From Pezizomycotina sp. ARF18 (taxonomy: Eukaryota > Ascomycota): a stretch of 64,000 nucleotides of DNA. Both the position numbers and the translations under genes were made by a program. The stretch lies in assembly GCA_002224055.1 (NCBI GenBank), contig AZLU01000044.1:164614-228613 (forward strand), written 5' to 3'. Under the pieces are notes generated by a model. It had not been told where the DNA came from and did not search any database. It saw nothing but the letters and a program-made list of their open reading frames with translations. Shown here one piece after another: positions 1 through 12,477 of this stretch. Position 1 is the first letter of the stretch, and each line of letters begins with the position of its first letter.

Positions 1-219
1 CGGTGTCGTGGTCGGTCCGAAGTAGAAGAGCCTTCACGAGAACTCGAGGTTGATGTGCTTGCCTCCTTATTAATACTCGCATCTAGAGAATGTCAATCAG
101 TTGACTGCCTAAGGAACCTAATGGAGTCGTATACATACTATGTTGCGATAGGTTGTGCCATAGACGCCGGTATAGGAGAGCAAGATACATCAACACCGCA
201 CCACATGGTCGAACATTGA
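1..219 (+). CDS. Possible 3' end of a gene cut by the window edge
   Basis: One frame is open from the first base and ends at a TGA at 217-219, giving about 72 codons with no visible start. The middle reads like an amphipathic helix (VLASLLILASRECQSVD). I recognise no domain. It may be the C-terminus of a gene that starts outside the window, or chance. No splice signal or 3' processing site helps to decide. Confidence 0.18.
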   Translation, partial: RCRGRSEVEEPSRELEVDVLASLLILASRECQSVDCLRNLMESYTYYVAIGCAIDAGIGEQDTSTPHHMVEH

Positions 220-1070
220 ACACCTGGTTGTGCCGTGACGCAAGATAAATCCCAAACTTGACATCGTATTACGTATAACTGCAATATAGGTGCAGTTCTC
301 GAATTAGCAGTCGGTAGATCCAACGAAGGACTTGCTTGAAGCACGAATGCTAATTTTATTCTCTGTATAATTCGATCATCAAGTTAGTACACAGTTTCTT
401 GAAGAATTATATCAATGAGATCGTAATATGTCCTAGTAAACCAGGAGAGGATATTTTTTCTAAAAAAAAAAACTACAAACCTCCAGATGAAGGATATGTC
501 GAATTGCATCACCACAAACTTCAGAATGCCTCAAGTTCCGAAGTCTTATTGTGGTGTATCGTCTTTTATAAGTACAAAAGACAGTTGCAGAGCAGTATGG
601 AAAAAAAAATAAAAAAAATAAGAGCACATGGAACTCGGCTGCCTCGTGTGTTTATAAGTTGTACTGCAATGCAGGAGCCTTGCTCGAACCTGCGGTGTGT
701 GTACGTCAATTGTTGATAACCGATAGAAGGAAATAAAATAAACAACAGTGCTCAATAATAAGATAACTTTGTGTATCAGAAACACTAGTCAATTCTCAGG
801 CTTGCAGTCGGGCTCGAGATGTTTCTATAACAGCCCTGGAAAGATCCAATTAGTGTCCAGAGATTTAGCTAGGTATTATAGCGTGTGAGATATTGTTATT
901 GTTTTATTTTAGGAACCCTAAGTAAAGGAAGGAAGGAGTGAGAGGAGAGGAAAAAAAAAAAAAAAAAAAAAAAAAAAAGAAATGAATCAATTACCTTAGG
1001 AAGAGGAAGAAGAAGAGCTCACAGATCGTTAGACGGTTTTTTTGCATTAGGAATTAGCTTTCACTAACGA
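220..1070. other. Gene-free stretch with a long A tract
   Basis: Several short open frames overlap here on both strands, but none shows a domain, a codon bias or a plausible intron. The only clear structure is an A run of about 27 bases near 951-978, followed by a purine-rich GAAGAGGAAGAAGAAGAG stretch. I see no gene. Confidence 0.5.
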
Positions 1071-1074
1071 TGTA

Positions 1075-2070
1075 TATTTAGCCGCCGAGCAGTTGCAAGT
1101 CATTCATGAACCGGGCAAGTTTCGGAGTAGAGAGTATATATTTCCTTTTTTTCGTTTCTACTTCTTTTTTGCCAGTTCGCATCGTGATCGATTCAAATTG
1201 CTCCTTTGCTTGCTTTTTTACGCTTATAGATTGTCGAATCCACACTTTATTCGGTAGCCACGATAGTATTTCTTTTTTGTCTCTTGCAACCATCTCTGCC
1301 ATTCCATTCTGTACTTTACTATATCCGGCACTTTTAGTCCGCCAAGTTGCCAGGGATCGTCCAGTGTCAACGGGCGTATATTAAATAAGTATGAGCGAGG
1401 AGATATCACGCTACTTGTTGACAAGTGTGTGGGAAGCGCACTAAGATAACCCAAATTGGCAAGGAATTCAGGGGGATCGCACAAACGCCACCTGACTATC
1501 CGAGCTTCTGGGCAGACGGCGGGGTGTGGGCGGGTATTTTCGTTCAAATCTCAACGACCGTGACATCGGTAACCAAACAGCAAGCGGCACTTTGGCAGCG
1601 AGATCCACAATGCGGGTCATAGATCACAGTCGACTATCTCTGGGCTCAAAAGATATCCCTCCTTTTTTTCTTTTTTTTTATTCCCTTATACTTTTGCGTG
1701 AGAGGAAACTTTGGTGTTTTTGCTTTTATTCTTGTTTTGAAGCCTGTCAATTTTTTTTCCTTTTGCAAACAATTCGTGAATCCGATCGAAATTGGAACAA
1801 TCAAGGCCGTCAGGCTAGTTCTCTTCAAGGGAGATGATCGCCTTATATAACATTCCTATAGTGACGCTATTCCTTTCGAAAAACTTTGGAGTCGTCCGTT
1901 TTCGAATTCGCGGGCATCTGGATCAAAGGGCAAGGCCTGATAGACACGCAAATTGTATTGGCCTGGGAAGCGAACGAGAGTTGTGTTTTGGTACTTAAGC
2001 GCCACACTAATGTCGGCCAATGAAGTCCATGTCCACACCACCACCAATGCGTAGTCCACCTGGCACCGAC
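1075..2070 (-). other. Weak, fragmented coding signal
   Basis: Two minus-strand open segments (about 1856-2059 and 1224-1547) have a protein-like composition with Trp, Pro and Tyr spread evenly, for example RFPGQYNLRVYQALPFDP in the first and DPWQLGGLKVPDIVKYRMEW in the second. They could be exons of one damaged or intron-rich gene running right to left. I could not match them to a family, and the T-rich sequence between them gives no clear splice pair. Chance frames remain possible. Confidence 0.2.
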
Positions 2071-2159
2071 GCTATAGATCGGAAGAGAGAAATGGGGAAA
2101 GAAAAAAAGAAACACATAAATAAAATATCGCGAGGAAGCTAAAGAGCTTAACACCGACG

Positions 2160-2396
2160 ATGGAATTCGGTGAGCCGTGATAGATGATTGATGCTAAAAA
2201 TGACCACATTGACAGCAAACGGCATCTCACGACGAAGGAAGGAGGACATTTAACCAACCAACAATTTTGTATTATTCCTCATCCACGTATACCGACCGCA
2301 TTGCCGGATCTCTCCCGTGGATTAAGTGTTTCTCCCCCACCGCAATTGATTTCTATTTTATTAGAGGTTTAATTTCCTCTCGTCACATATTTCCCC

Positions 2397-2427
<31 letters not shown>

Positions 2428-3845
2428 CTGATTACCGGGGAATTAATCCCACCTTATTTTTCCTCTGGTGAGCCGTTTTTAGCTCCTGTTCAATGTCGCG
2501 TCAATGCGTTAAAAAATTTTTTGGATCTTCAAAAACATTTCGGAGTTTCTCACATTTTTCTAAATTTGGAACCCATAGAGGCTGAAACACGGTGCTAGAA
2601 GCTGCAGAACGTATTGGAACGCTCCGGTCCCACATAAGATAACCGTTTCAGAAAGCGCGAAAAAAAAATCCCCTCACAAGGGGGTAAATTTAGAAAAAAA
2701 TTTTCTTTCCTGTTGATGATTCTACATTATTAGACGCCAGCTCAAAACTTCATTGCCTTCAGGATTCTTGAAACTGAAGAAACCTTCCGTAAGCGGACTT
2801 ATTGTACAAGGTCTTTTCGCGCTGAGGTGTATCGCAGCTCGCGCGGCTGTTTTCCCCCCTTAACTTGCGAGATCATGTAGAGGATTTCTCCTCTTAAACG
2901 AGACTTCGTGAATGCAAAGGGATCATTGTCCTTTGCAATCTTGAAACGAGATGCAAGGTATACTTGCAGATGAAATGCTTCACGAGACTAGAATGTCAGT
3001 TACACGACATTGCAGATCACGCCCGGTCGGGGCAAATCAAACAAGATAATATATATTCTTCAACAAATGTTATATCTTTCTCTCAGGACGCGCCACTCAT
3101 GAAGAAACAGTTCCCGCCCGTGCTAGACTATGAGAGAGAAAAAAACCCACAAAAGTTGTGTACGTACCGTAATCCAAGGTTCATTGAAGACACGTCTCAT
3201 GATACGCGACCCATTTCTCCTCCACGACCTCTTTTTCTTCGAAGTCGTCATCTCACCAGGCGCTTCATCTTTCTTGATGTCTATCGCGTCGTTCGGTTAT
3301 CGGGTTAGAGTCTGCCGAGGACTCCTTGGAGCCCTGTTGTGCCCTTCTTGTCCTTCGAATCTTTTCTTGTTGTCATCTTCCTTTTTCCTTTAGTGCCGTT
3401 TTCTTCCCTTAACAGCTTAGCCTTGCTTTCTGCTTTTCTGCGGAAGCGTCTTTCTCTTTTCTATTCGTTCGACCCTGACGTTCTTAATCAACCGTCGAAT
3501 TACTGGCAAGGCAGCATTTGGAAGGCTGGTGAGGTGTCGCATTTTTCGCACTTCTGCGAATAGATGGTCGAGTATGCCAGCATCATTTCCTAAGGTCCGG
3601 ATGAAGTTGTTAGAACCCTGTCACTAGTAATTCCGCGCAAATGAAGGATATCAACACATACAAGAGGAGTTTGAGATTTTGAGGGTTTGGCCGCGTCGTT
3701 TACTACGAATATGGAGATGTGTAGGTGCGAAGTTTGCGGCATGTTGACTAGCCAACGCTGCTTCTCATTCGACTTTGGCCGCTTGATCGTGAAAGTAAGG
3801 CCTACTTCTTTAGGTAAGGTAATCTATAAGGCAAATTCAGAGCGC
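2160..3845. other. Intergenic, no supported gene
   Basis: The stretch contains a T run of about 27 bases near 2397-2423 and AT-rich sequence. On the minus strand, 3130-3560 is rich in Lys and Arg codons and could be a downstream basic exon of the unassigned gene at 3.85-4.54 kb, but I cannot show a join. Nothing else is recognisable. Confidence 0.4.
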
Positions 3846-3849
3846 AGAT

Positions 3850-4544
3850 TAGCTACGAGTAATCCAAGTAAAGTATTGGCCCAACTTTGTCCAAAACTGA
3901 TCACTCTTACTTAATCTCGCCATCCTGTCCGTAATCGTGACATCACCCTCGGGATGCTCTTTCCGGAATTCCTCGATGACAACGACGAATCCTTCTCCTC
4001 TTCTGCGTTCCCTGCGGCATCCCCATCTCCACGTCTTCCTTCGCCGCTGCCTCCGATTTACGCCCTCGCGCCGCCGCAGCGTCCGCACCGCGCCGTTAGC
4101 CTTCGCCTTCTCCTCCGCGGTCAATACACCGGCTGCGACGCGCTGAACTTCCACGCTTAATGTTACTCGGATCCCCCCTGCTCGCGTTCGCTGCTCGAAC
4201 ACCCACGGTTACCCACATCGCGTTCGTAAAATCTACGACGTCCTCCGTCGCTTTAACCGTCCGCGTCATAAAATTTAAACAGCTCCTCCGTCCCGGTAGC
4301 GCGGTTCGTTGACGGGCTGCATCATTTGGGAATCGTGCTCCGCAGGTCTATCAGCTTCGTGTGCAGGCGGTCCAGCTCTTGAGCGCGCGGATGAGCTTTT
4401 GCTCCTCGCCTTCTTTCCTGCTGTGGGGCCGTCATTGCTGTTGGCGCCGCCGGCTTGCGCTTTCTTGCCTCCTTTCGCGGCTGGCGTTGAGGATCCGGAG
4501 TCGAGCATGCCCGACGGCGGGAGGCCGATGTGATCTATCTCCAT
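3850..4544 (-). CDS. Unassigned protein with Ala/Ser/Lys-rich N-terminus
   Basis: The ATG at 4544 opens a minus-strand reading frame starting MEIDHIGLPPSGMLDSGS, followed by a low-complexity Ala/Gly/Lys/Ser segment. Further on, two frames alternate: one gives a helical stretch (AQELDRLHTKLIDLRSTIP), the next a stretch including KATEDVVDFTNAMW, and then VQRVAAGVLTAEEKAKANGA and EEFRKEHPEGDVTITDRMARLS. Changing frame in this way fits the single-base deletions seen in neighbouring genes. The local GC content is higher than the flanks, which supports coding. I do not recognise the family; a nuclear regulatory subunit such as a small Mediator protein is only a guess. The 3' end is uncertain. Confidence 0.4.
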
Positions 4545-4559
4545 AGTGATGCCGACAAT

Positions 4560-4998
4560 TAAACGATGGCGGGCTTCTTGCTAGATCTTGTTGGGTTTCG
4601 TGATTTCGCAAGGCTATGAAAAGGGATTGACTCTGTCTGCACTTGGAAAAAAAAAAAAAGAAAAGAAAAAGAAAAAGAAAAAGAAAAAGAAAAAAGAAAA
4701 AAAGAAATCAAGTTTTAAATTTAATGGGTTTTTTGATCTTGGGAAAAAAGCGCGATCCGTGAAAACGTCGCACGTGCAGTTAGTAGGCACCAAATACCAA
4801 CGTGCATTATTTCCCTGCTAAACTTCGCCGCGGTTTAATTTTCGGGGAGCAAGGAGCAGCAGTGTCATCGTCAGTGTCGTACTGGCAGTTCGATGACAAT
4901 GCGGGATATATTGAATACAGTTTACATATCTCTATATCTAATTGTATTCTAGTTTGAAGTTGTCAATTACATTTCTAAATTATCAATTGCGTTCAATC
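4560..4998. other. Intergenic spacer with purine-rich low-complexity tract
   Basis: Positions 4646-4711 are an A/G-only tract built from irregular GAAAAA-like units. The rest is the presumed shared upstream region between the minus-strand gene ending at 4544 and the plus-strand cyclase starting at 4999. An AT-rich segment at 4905-4980 precedes the cyclase ATG. Confidence 0.5.
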
Positions 4999-6298
4999 AT
5001 GGCTAATGTTAAGAGACCCTCATTTGATGAGCTGCCGCTTCGAAAAGGCGACCCGTATCTCTCTGCTTGGGGACTGTACGCGACGATGACCAGCTCGGGA
5101 CATTAAACTCCTCACAAGAGAGAGTCTTGAAGCTGCCAAGAGATTAAGAGCGGTATTAGGTAAAGACTCAAGTTCTTTTTTCCCAAACTTGTTATACATG
5201 TCGCAATAGCAGGAGCTGAACATTGTATTAGAATTGGTCTTGATCTTCCTCTTGGAGAATTCGACAAGCCAATGTTTAATAGAGCCGTGAGTATGCCATT
5301 CTAGCAAGTTATTTATTGCTATTAGGTTTAAGGCTCATAAAATAGCACAGTTATTTCAACATCACCTAGTACACAAAGTCCCTCGAATGGTAAACGATGA
5401 TACTTGGACCTAAACTCTCAATCTAGCACGCAAGTTCGTGATTCCCCCAGCCTCTACCTATATACCTGGAGGATGATAACGTTGACTAAACGTGGTAAAC
5501 ATAATAGTGGGACGGCCTACGTCACTTTGGCTACCAGAAAGAAGAAAAGTTTTACAACACGTCTCGCTGGCCGATATCCACGCGCCGAGATCCCTGTGAT
5601 TGGCATCAGAGATGACAAAGCAGGCATCGTAGGCCGCGGCGTCTTGTTAGACTTTGCTAGGTACGCCGAATCTCATGGGATAAAGTATAGTCCGTTGGAG
5701 AGGTTTCCCATGACGGTAGACACCTCAACGAGGTTGCGAAAGAGCAGAACGTAGATTTTAAAGTGGGAGACATCCTCTTCATAAGGACAGTTTCACTGTC
5801 GCCGTGAGATCCATGGATAAAGTAGACTTCGCAAGATCGCAGAAAAGCAGAGCGCAGACTATAGGTTCATCGGTCTCGACAATTCGGAGAGAATCGTTGA
5901 AATGGATATGGGATAATGGGTTTGCAGCCGTCGCTGTGATCAACCCAGTTTTGAGATGTGGCGTAAGAGCACCACGCAGCCGTAACTCTCAGCGAAACGC
6001 GTCCTCGCTAACAAATCTATTTGTAGCAAATCGAGAACAGCATCATTATGCACGAGGTGCGTAGTTATTCAACCTCTTATAATTGTGAGAATTGGAACTA
6101 ATGCCATGAGAACAGGTTCTCCTTGGCGGTTGGGGTGTCCAATTGGAGAGCTGTTCGACTTGGAGAGGCTTGCAGAACAATGCGAAAAGGAGAAAAAGGT
6201 GGGCATTCTTCTTGACAAGCGAGCCTTGTAATGTCCGTGGAGGCGTAGCAAGGTATAAGATTCCAAATTCTCAGTACTACATACCATCAATATTTTGA
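4999..6298 (+). CDS. Cyclase / kynurenine-formamidase-like family protein
   Basis: This resembles fungal members of the putative cyclase superfamily, metal-dependent hydrolases that include bacterial kynurenine formamidase; the substrate of the fungal branch is not settled. The ATG at 4999 gives MANVKRPSFDELPLRKGD, then a SAWGLYG segment and LGTLNLLT, typical of the family N-terminus. An intron at 5434-5507 joins NSQSSTQ to WDGLRHFGYQKE, the family metal-site region. Later blocks are GIVGRGVLLDFARYAE, VGDILFIRTG, WIWDNGFAAVAGDQPSFE and, after a second intron near 6030-6090, RLAEQCEKEKRWAFFLTSEP. The stop at 6296-6298 gives a tail ending PSIF, close to the usual family ending. Several single-base frame breaks interrupt it, for example near 5083, 5560 and 5725. 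It lies tail to tail with TYR1. Confidence 0.85.
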
Positions 6299-6382
6299 AG
6301 TATATTTTCTAATTATTTACGATGCAGTCCGCCAAACTCGCTAGCAATAATGTAGCAGATTGCTTGGAAACAAAAGTAGTGT

Positions 6383-8200
6383 TCAACCTTGAGATTGTGT
6401 CTTCTCCATGATTGTTTTTAATCATCTCGTTTCTAGGCGAGTAGCCTCTGCCACTCTAGGAGCGAAGTACGTCTGTGTATGTTCAAACCGCTTTCGGTAC
6501 GTCTGGAAGTCGCTAAAGCCAACAGCATCCGACCACCCCTATTATCCAGTTAGCATACTCCTTTTGTGTGTATATATTGAAGCTTGAACAAGCTACGTTC
6601 ATTACGTTCGTGCATACCCTTGCCGCAAATGTAAATTCCAAATCATCTTCTCTGAATGTATGATCCTCAACTGCAATGCGTATGCACTCTTCCAGTAGCT
6701 TCTGGTCTCTGAAAAGGTACTCGACAACACCCAACCATAGCCGGAATAGTGGCGTTGAGCAAATCATATGGTCGTATGCACAATCCCTAGCTTCCACCAA
6801 CAGTCAACCATCGCAAGTAAGCTAAGGTGACTGTTCGGTGTTCTCTCGGATTTTGGTATGTTCCCTAGTGAATACTGGTCAAGAATGTCGTCTCTCAGTA
6901 GGAGTGGATCAGCTTGGTGGCGTCCGAATACAGCAGCGCCGGCCGTTCTTATGCGCGCCGCAAATTCCGCCTCTTTCCCCGTAACCATGAGTTTGAATAG
7001 CTCCGTCACTGAATCCGCATACTGGCGGATTGCTTTTGAGCAGCGGGGTTTAATATTGCCAACCCTTTATGATTATTAAAAAGCATATTCAATCAGTCGT
7101 GGTAACAAATTATAATTGAAGAGGGTCTATTGTTGCAGTGTTGTTCATACCGCGTAAACATGCCACTTATTGCTGTATATCCGCATCATGATATTGATTT
7201 TAACATTTTCTATGCCACCTGTGTAACGTGGAACCTCCCAAGGAAACTGCAGATTCGCTTGCCACGCCGTACCCATGCTCAGGATGCAGCATGGGTAACG
7301 GCTTGCGTATCTGCCGTTATCCGGTCGTGCTCTTGAGCACTAAGGTAGACGAACTTTGACCCAAAACAGGATAACACGTGCTCGACGTGGGAAAAGTTCT
7401 CGTCTGAGGCGCGGTGTTTTATAAGGACCTAATCCTGTTCTTCAGCAAAAAGTCGAGCCACACACAGTGCAACCTGATCGGCAGTACTTACCAGAGGCTG
7501 TCCTTTGGATCTACACTCGGCCCGTGAAGCGAGTGACAGCTCACAATCTCAACATCTGCAGGCAGATGCTTCTCGAATGCTGCAATTTCGGGAGCTTTGC
7601 AGCTCGTCTGCCCTCCGACGATCGCGCCGATTTTTGTTGCTTCCAAAAAAAAAAAAAAAAAAGTGTGTTAATCCTTTATTTAGAATAAGCTATTTTTTAG
7701 GAGCTCTTGTCCGATTTCGTAGGGCCAATTCTCACTCACAAGGCCCGTAGAGCTTAACCACGGTATCAATCTGCTCCGCTTCGACGCTGTAAATGATGTA
7801 GTCGCTGCCATCGCGAAACGAGGTGCCCGTTTTCGAAAATCGTGACCCCGCTTCCTAAGGCGAAATCATCGTCAATGATTTGGATAAGCTTCGCTTCGTT
7901 CCCTTAACGAATCCTGTGAGTTCTCAAAAAACCAACACTTCTCTCTCACGTACCGGCGAACTCCTTCAGAGACTCGTACCTGTCGCTCTTATCACAAGCA
8001 TTGACACTATTTTGTGGAGAACCCCTAACCGGTCAGCGATCTGTCATGGCTCTTTCCATTTTGGGGCTTTTTTCCACGCGACTTGCGTCCAACCAGCGGA
8101 TACTATCTTCCTCGCATATAACCGCCCCATATCACCCAAACCGATGATCCCTACGGCGAACTTCTTCTCTGACGGGTGGGACCGGAAGGCGGGGACGCAT
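6383..8200 (-). CDS. TYR1: Prephenate dehydrogenase (NADP+), tyrosine biosynthesis
   Basis: Tyr1 oxidatively decarboxylates prephenate to 4-hydroxyphenylpyruvate with NADP+, in the cytosol. The N-terminus carries the dinucleotide-binding glycine motif (GIIGLGDMGRLYARKIV). Then come DYIIYSVEAEQI, IGAIVGGQTSCKAPEI, HSLHGPSVDPKGQPL, AVTHAA, IYSNKWHVYA, VTELFKLMVTGKEAEF, PNSHLSLLAMVDCWWKLGI, YDHMICSTPLFRLWLGVVEY and FEHTQTYFAPRVAEATRL, all in the order of yeast Tyr1. Introns are supported at about 7640-7727 (a T17 tract lies just before the acceptor), near 7090-7160 and near 6506-6560. The start at 8200 is the nearest ATG before the glycine motif. Single-base frame breaks occur several times, for example near 7290 and 6432, so the exact C-terminus is inferred. 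Confidence 0.93.
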
Positions 8201-8985
8201 CTTGGATGAAAATCCTCGGTTGTGGCGTTCCTTCCTTGGAGGTGTGTTGGATTTGAGGCAACTGGGCGAAAAAAGCGAGACGTGAGAGAGAGAGTGTGTG
8301 TGTGGTGAGATTGGTGAGATTAACGAAGTCGTAAAGTAAAAAAAAGAGAGGAAGAGGGACACCAAGAGAACAACAGCCTGGAACATATATATCTCGCTAG
8401 CGTTGAGGCACAAGGTCAAAAGAATGCCATTAAGATTTCCTCTTTTGGATTGTTGCACGCACTTTAGCACGCCTAATTTCTAAGGCTTCGACTTGATAAT
8501 TCCACACGCCTTATATTTCTTTACAGCTGTGTAGCCGCTAGTTCAGCTTTCCCTTATACTGGCCGAAATGACAACAACAACAACAACAATATATAAATTA
8601 TTTTAAAAGTTCAAACATCACGATGCTAGGAAATGCATGCATATGCAGAAACGGAGCACTAATGCACAATAAGAAAAGTGAAGCTACTTATATTTCATTT
8701 TTCCATCCTTCTCTTGATCTTTCCAATTCTGTCCAGAGGTGTTTGCGGGAAGTATGCTTCAGTATGTTCTATAACATTTCTGCTGGCTGCTTTAAGCGAT
8801 GATAGGCAGAAAGAAAGCAATTCCTGGGTGATGAAAAAAATATAATTATCGACTGTGTCGCCGACTAATACTGCCTCATTCATGGAATTCGTGCGGATTG
8901 TGTTATGAATCCATATAACTTAATTCGTAATAAAAAAAAGTAAAGCTGGCTCCCGGTTTGTACACATAGCGCCATGGGAGTCCCC
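8201..8985. other. Spacer between amidase and TYR1
   Basis: It contains a (GA)n/(GT)n microsatellite at 8286-8304 and a (CAA)n microsatellite at about 8571-8589. A 62-codon minus-strand frame at 8695-8883 (ending KIGKIKRRMEK-like basic residues) has no recognisable domain and may be 3' untranslated sequence of the amidase. TYR1 transcription starts in this region. Confidence 0.4.
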
Positions 8986-10890
8986 TTATATCTTTGAAGT
9001 GCGTCTCGTGTCGTGGTTCGTTTTCAAACATTCTTCGAGAACTTTCACGGCTACCATAAGCTCTTCCTCTTGGAGTTTCCTCCCGACGACTTGGACGCTC
9101 ATGGGTATACCTTCGAATTCCGCCCTTTGGTCCCCTACAGAGAGAGATAGAGGCGTGGCAAGGTCAGAGATCTGGTTCGGATTCATATTCGTTGCAAAAA
9201 GGATTACTTACACATTTTCCGATTCGCTTTGTCCCAATGCGAGAGGATCGACGACTCAGGAGGAAGTTTAGCTCCGAGGTCGGTTTTCGAGACAGGCCGA
9301 GCTGGAACGGCAGCGGCAGGATAATCGAGTAAGTTAAACATACCCGTATATCCGATAGCATTGTAGCCATCGACGAAGGAGTAGGGTGCGGCGCCACGGG
9401 ACAAAGGATAGCATCGACTCGACTGCCATCCTGCAAATGCCACAGTTTCTCCAACATCTCGTTCTGCAACTCCGCAACTTGAGTGTAGATCTTATAGATC
9501 TCATCCAGGCTTTTTGGAGGCGAACGTTTGAGCCGCGCGGCCAGCCAGGGGATCCTGGGTTCTCCGTACTTGTCCAGTATTTCACTTACGAAGTTATTAC
9601 CTTCGAGTCCGAGCGATGCTAAGAATAGCCCTTGCGCCTTTTTGATACTGGCAGGTGGATTATTTAGGGTTATACTCGATGACCAGCACCGGAAAGTTTC
9701 TCCGAAATTTCTCGTAACAGATTTTGAATTGGTGGTAGCGGCGTCGTTACGAGGTCAGTTGGCAAACCACAAACGTCAGCGGCGCTGGTTGAAGGGCATA
9801 GTTCTCCATGGTGCAAAAACAAGCTTGGAATCATGTTCCCAGAGCCTTGCATCCGACAGAACCTTAAACATCAGTTCGCAGGCTCGCGCCGTGGTTGCCA
9901 TGGGACCGTAAGATGTCTGCAGCCCGAATGTCCCAGACCCTGAATTGGTAGCGTTCCTCGTCCCTTGCCATGGCGATATTCTCGCAGCGCTTGGCTTCAC
10001 TCCGATTATGCCGTTGCACATTGCCGGAATCCTGATCGATCCTCCAATATCGGACCCAACACCAAGTACTGAACCTCGCATTGCTATCAATGCACCTTCA
10101 CCACCACTGGACCGCCAGCGTAAGGACGCGATTTGCCGGATTTAACGTCCTGCCAAAATGTTGTTACAGAGTCCAGCGCTCCCAGGGTTTGCGGTACGTT
10201 CGTCTTGCAGTAGAGGACAGCACCCGCATCTAGAAGAGCTTGGACCAAAGGAGAATTCTTCTTCGCAGGTTGAAAGCAGAACGCGGCTAACCCGATCGAC
10301 GATCGTATCCTTCAACGTCAAATTGATCCTTCAAAGACACTGGAACGCCGTGGAGAGGGCCGACAGGACGGCCATTTTTTTCCAATTCTCGGTCGAGAAA
10401 CCTGGCCCTCTCGATTGCATCTTCGAAAAAATATTTCGGTGAGGCAATTTGTCTGTTGTGTTATGATTGTTATTGGTAATGGGAGACCGGCGGAATGTCC
10501 GTTAGCGACTATTTAAGTATTCACCCTTTTGCAGCAAGCAAGGGACTAGAAGCTTGGAGGGGGAAAGCTTGGAATCCCCCTTCACGAAAAATACGGAAAT
10601 ATTATTATTTAATACTTGCCATTTGCTGTGCTATCGCAGCTCGCTTACAGAACGCTGTTGCGACCTGGACTGCGGATAGATCTCTCCACCGAATCAATGC
10701 TGCAAGTTCCACAGCATCGTAGGCTTCTGTGATCTGGATTTCGTCGGCCAACATCAAGCCGCAGTGCTAGGCGCGTCTAGAACGTTGCGGACTTCCTCGG
10801 CTGGAAGATTCAGACGCCATTCGTTAGGAATTCTCTTCCAACGTTCTTCCTGCTTCGCTTCGCGATCTCCTGGTAACTAGGGCTTGACAT
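8986..10890 (-). CDS. Amidase-signature family enzyme (acetamidase-like)
   Basis: Amidase-signature enzymes hydrolyse carboxamides with a Ser-cisSer-Lys triad. All three sites are visible: Lys in GVPVSLKDQFDVEGYD, the cis-Ser loop GGSSGGE just before ALIAMRGSVLG, and the nucleophile in GVGSDIGGSIRIPA. The N-terminus has the fungal pattern PNEWRL, ITEAYDAVELAALIR and LSAVQVATAFCKRAA, and the C-terminal third has GYNAIGYTGMFNLLDYPA and FEGIPMSVQVVGRKLQEEEL. The start at 10890 (MSSPSYQEIAKR) is the first ATG before these blocks. An intron at 10453-10619 joins AQQM to TNCLTEIF exactly in phase, but its donor is GCAAGT, so it looks like a GC-AG intron. Another intron lies near 9200-9335. Several single-base deletions break the frame, for example in the GGSSGG codons near 10107. 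The substrate cannot be predicted. Confidence 0.9.
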
Positions 10891-12477
10891 GAATTTCTAT
10901 CAGGTCCGCAGATTTTGTTCACGGTGCAATTCGGTGTTCTATACCTAGAAACACTGCAATGCGACTATTCGGCGAGGAGGATTCGAGGATGCTGTTGGTT
11001 CGTGGTTTAAGCATTTTTCCCCCATCTTAATTGGCATTAAATCCCTAACTGTTTTTTTTTTAGCCGAGGTTGTCATAACAGGGCAAAAATAGGCCATGGC
11101 TCAACGCCCCCGGCAGCGGCGCCCTAATGACCCTAAATTTCACTTTGAAGTTTGAACCAGTGAAACCCCAATTTTTCAGGGCACAACCACCGGCTTTTTC
11201 GATCACCATGCACGATCAGCGAGGGCGGGGATCTGAAACGGTAGTGCGTTCGCCTGAGGAATCTGTCTGGCGATGGTTTCACCGCTTTGTTTTGTCTGCC
11301 TCTGACCAGCCTGTGAGCAAAACACAGCAGGAACCGGAAGCTGAAGTAATTACATCCGGAAGTCGACCTTCTACTTTCCACTTCTCTACCCTGTCGCCTA
11401 CTGTGCGAGCAAAAGGAATTGCCGTGCGCCTACGAAAGATTGCTAAACTCGGACTTCCGTAATGGCGTTCGACTGTGAATCATGCTTTTACAGTACCTGG
11501 TTGAGGTAAACATCGACTAGTACCGATACCTTTTTTCTTTTTTTTTTTTTTTTTTTTTTTTTCTCCTTAAAAATATATATCGCACCTTTCCTAATGTTGG
11601 AATTGACTAATTTGGCTATATTGGTGGGGAACAAATTAGGGTTCCTCTTTTTTTTTCACCAGGGGGATCTGGCGAGCCAAATTTCTTTTTCCTTCGCCAC
11701 AAGCCAAAAGAACCGAACATCTCCGGGCTAGCTTGCGTCTTGGTGGACCTCCACCTACATAATAAATGCCGCCAAATCAAACGGCATCACATCCGAGGCC
11801 CAAGTTTAGTTGTTTTTGAACCACAACCAGCAGGGGTGCCCAAACGTTAGAGTTGCATGCTCTAGTCGATGGCAGGAAACCCTGTTCAAAGAGGAATATC
11901 GTCGTCAGTGGCTGTATATAATTAGAGTGTCAATCATGGAAAGGGAGCTATCCGTGGTGCTATCCGTCCCCCGAGCTTCTCCATGCATTGGAGAGCTCAT
12001 AAAGAGCAAATGGAGTAAACCCTCTTCATCTTTTTTTTCCAGTTTCGCTCAATGAGTTGAGTGTTACTCCGAGAAACTCCACCTTATTTCTACAGCAATA
12101 ATGCTAGCGACATATTGTATAGTACAGCCGCTAATGAAATTGTGCTAGTTTATTTGGAGTTTGTGTCAAGGCCTACGACTGATGTTTGGCTATAAGTGCC
12201 GAACGAATGATGAATTGAAAAGAAAAAAAAAAAAGTTAAAAATAGCGAAAATTAAGGAAAGAACCGAGAGCTGCGCTTGAGGGTTTCGGAAATGCTCATA
12301 CAACAGTGTCTACAGCGGAATCGCCCGTGGTACAAGTCTTTTTCTGGCCTTGTGAACGGTCGCTCAGATATATAAGGATGCCTGGAATTGGGATGTACCG
12401 CGTCTCAAATCAATATCGGGCTTGTTGCAGTCAAATGTACAGGTACATCGCACTGCTCAGGCGCAGAAATTTTGATC
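10891..12477. other. Intergenic, no supported gene
   Basis: A 111-codon plus-strand frame at 11127-11462 has even composition but no recognisable domain, and an antisense frame overlaps it, so I do not call it. The stretch also holds a T-rich run near 11527-11562, and AT-rich spacer. Confidence 0.4.
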
